Below, piece by piece: positions 6,027 to 6,858 of a stretch of 6,858 bases of DNA. The position numbers were made by a program, and so were the translations under genes. Where the stretch lies: the NCBI GenBank assembly GCA_020849155.1, contig JADLGU010000360.1:1-6858 (forward strand), in the 5' to 3' direction. The notes under the pieces are model-generated. The model searched no databases. It was not told where the DNA came from and saw only the letters and a program-made list of their open reading frames with translations. Origin of the DNA: Rhodocyclaceae bacterium. Lineage in GTDB: Bacteria; Pseudomonadota; Gammaproteobacteria; Burkholderiales; Rhodocyclaceae. Positions within the stretch are counted from its first letter, which is position 1; each line of letters starts with the position of its first letter.

Positions 6027-6858
6027 GGTAGCCCGTGACCCGCTCGACCTCGTTTCTCGAGCCGAGGATCACCGCGACGCGCTGGTGCAGTCCGGTCGGC
6101 CTGAGGTCGAGGATGCGCTCGCGGCCATTGGTTGCGGCGCCGCCGGCCTGCTCGACGATGAAGGCCATCGGATTGGCCTCGTACATCAGGCGCAGCTTGC
6201 CGGCCTTGGCGGGATCCTTGGTGTCGCGCGGGTACAGGAAGATGCCGCCGCGCGTCAGGATGCGATGCACGTCGGCCACCATCGAGGCCACCCAGCGCAT
6301 ATTGAAATCGCGGCCGCGCGGGCCGGTCTTGCCGGCCAGCAGCTCGTCGATGTAGCGCTTCACCGGCGGCTCCCAGAAGCGCATGTTGGAGGCGTTGATG
6401 GCGAATTCGCCGGTGTCTTCCGGGATGCGCATGTCCGTCTGGGTCAGGATGAAGCTGCCGGTCTCGCGGTCCAGGGTGAAGCAGGCCACGCCGTGGCCCA
6501 GGGTCAGCACCAGCAGCGTGGACGGGCCATACACCGCGTAGCCGGCACAAACCTGCGACGCGCCCGGCTGCAGGAAGGCGTTGTCGTCGGGCCGCGTCAC
6601 CCCTTCCGGGCAGCGCAGCACCGAGAAGATGGTGCCGACGGAGATGTTGACGTCGATGTTGCTGGAGCCGTCGAGCGGATCGAACAGCAGCAGGTATTCC
6701 CCGCGCGGGAAGCGGTGCGGGATCTGGTGCGGGTGGTCCATCTCCTCGGAGGCCATGGCGGCGAGGTGGCCGCCCCATTCGTTGGCTTCCAGCAGGATCT
6801 CGTTGGAAATGACGTCGAGCTTCTTTTGCGCCTCGCCCTGCACGTTCTCGCTGCCGGC
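6016..6858 (-). CDS. fbp: Class I fructose-1,6-bisphosphatase (5' end outside the window)
   Basis: The visible 280 residues are the C-terminal part of a cytoplasmic enzyme that hydrolyses fructose 1,6-bisphosphate to fructose 6-phosphate in gluconeogenesis, and in the Calvin cycle where that is present. Counting from the window edge, EEMD (38-41) and FDPLDGSSNID (59-69) supply the metal-binding acidic residues. GKLRLMYEANP (220-230) is the family active-site signature, with Lys221 and Glu227. NMRWVASMVADVHR and GGIFLYPRD are also typical. The reading frame runs through the right edge; the GTG at 6843 is an internal valine in ENVQGEAQKKLD, not a start. Judged by the usual length of about 335 residues, some 55 N-terminal residues are missing. 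The gene is first of a packed unit with msrA and an FKBP gene; any promoter lies outside. The TGA at 6018-6016 is read through by the msrA frame. Confidence 0.96.
   Translation of the reverse strand, partial: AGSENVQGEAQKKLDVISNEILLEANEWGGHLAAMASEEMDHPHQIPHRFPRGEYLLLFDPLDGSSNIDVNISVGTIFSVLRCPEGVTRPDDNAFLQPGASQVCAGYAVYGPSTLLVLTLGHGVACFTLDRETGSFILTQTDMRIPEDTGEFAINASNMRFWEPPVKRYIDELLAGKTGPRGRDFNMRWVASMVADVHRILTRGGIFLYPRDTKDPAKAGKLRLMYEANPMAFIVEQAGGAATNGRERILDLRPTGLHQRVAVILGSRNEVERVTGYHAA

Noticed and set aside
6841..6843. GTG as a start codon for fructose-bisphosphatase.
   Set aside because: It is an internal valine in the conserved NVQGEAQKKLD segment, and the frame continues through the window edge.
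1..6858. Mobile element, CRISPR array, defence system, tRNA or rRNA gene.
   Set aside because: No transposase or integrase motifs, direct repeat arrays, tRNA-like cloverleaf or rRNA segments were seen; nearly all bases belong to conserved metabolic or transport genes.

Overview
The window is GC-rich (roughly two-thirds G+C by eye) and densely packed with seven protein genes, six complete and one cut by the right edge. Protein styles (class I fructose-bisphosphatase with NVQGEAQKKLDVISNEI, PiT transporter paired with a DUF47/PhoU-like protein, short FKBP isomerase) suggest a proteobacterium, most likely a betaproteobacterium. A Rhodocyclales-like source is my best guess, but it rests on remembered family resemblance and no search was run.

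Layout: 1-196 is a non-coding leader with a candidate sigma70-type promoter. On the plus strand, 197-1735 encodes an AMP-forming acyl-CoA synthetase. Its stop codon overlaps a TTG start at 1732 for a Tat-exported PhoD-like alkaline phosphatase/phosphodiesterase (1732-3261). A 66-base convergent gap with a small GC-rich hairpin follows. On the minus strand are two transcription units. The first is a DUF47/PhoU-like accessory protein (4990-4364) followed by a PiT-family phosphate transporter (4323-3328). The second is fbp (partial, 6858-6016), msrA (6026-5457) and an FKBP-type prolyl isomerase (5443-5096), with an 11-base overlap and then a 13-base gap. The 105 bases between the two minus-strand units hold an imperfect GC-rich stem-loop and a candidate promoter for the phosphate-transport pair.

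Functionally, the middle of the window has a phosphate theme: an exported PhoD-like enzyme could free phosphate from organic esters outside the cytoplasmic membrane, and the PiT/DUF47 pair could import it. The two sets are convergent and no Pho box was recognised, so co-regulation is not shown. The fbp-msrA-FKBP unit joins gluconeogenesis/Calvin-cycle sugar phosphate metabolism with protein repair and folding in a tightly packed operon; a functional link is not obvious.

I found no mobile element, CRISPR array, tRNA, rRNA, prophage gene or defence module. The region looks like ordinary chromosomal housekeeping DNA. The points most worth a second look are the unusual acyl-CoA ligase/PhoD overlap, the tightly coupled fbp-msrA-FKBP junctions, and a few short intergenic structures.
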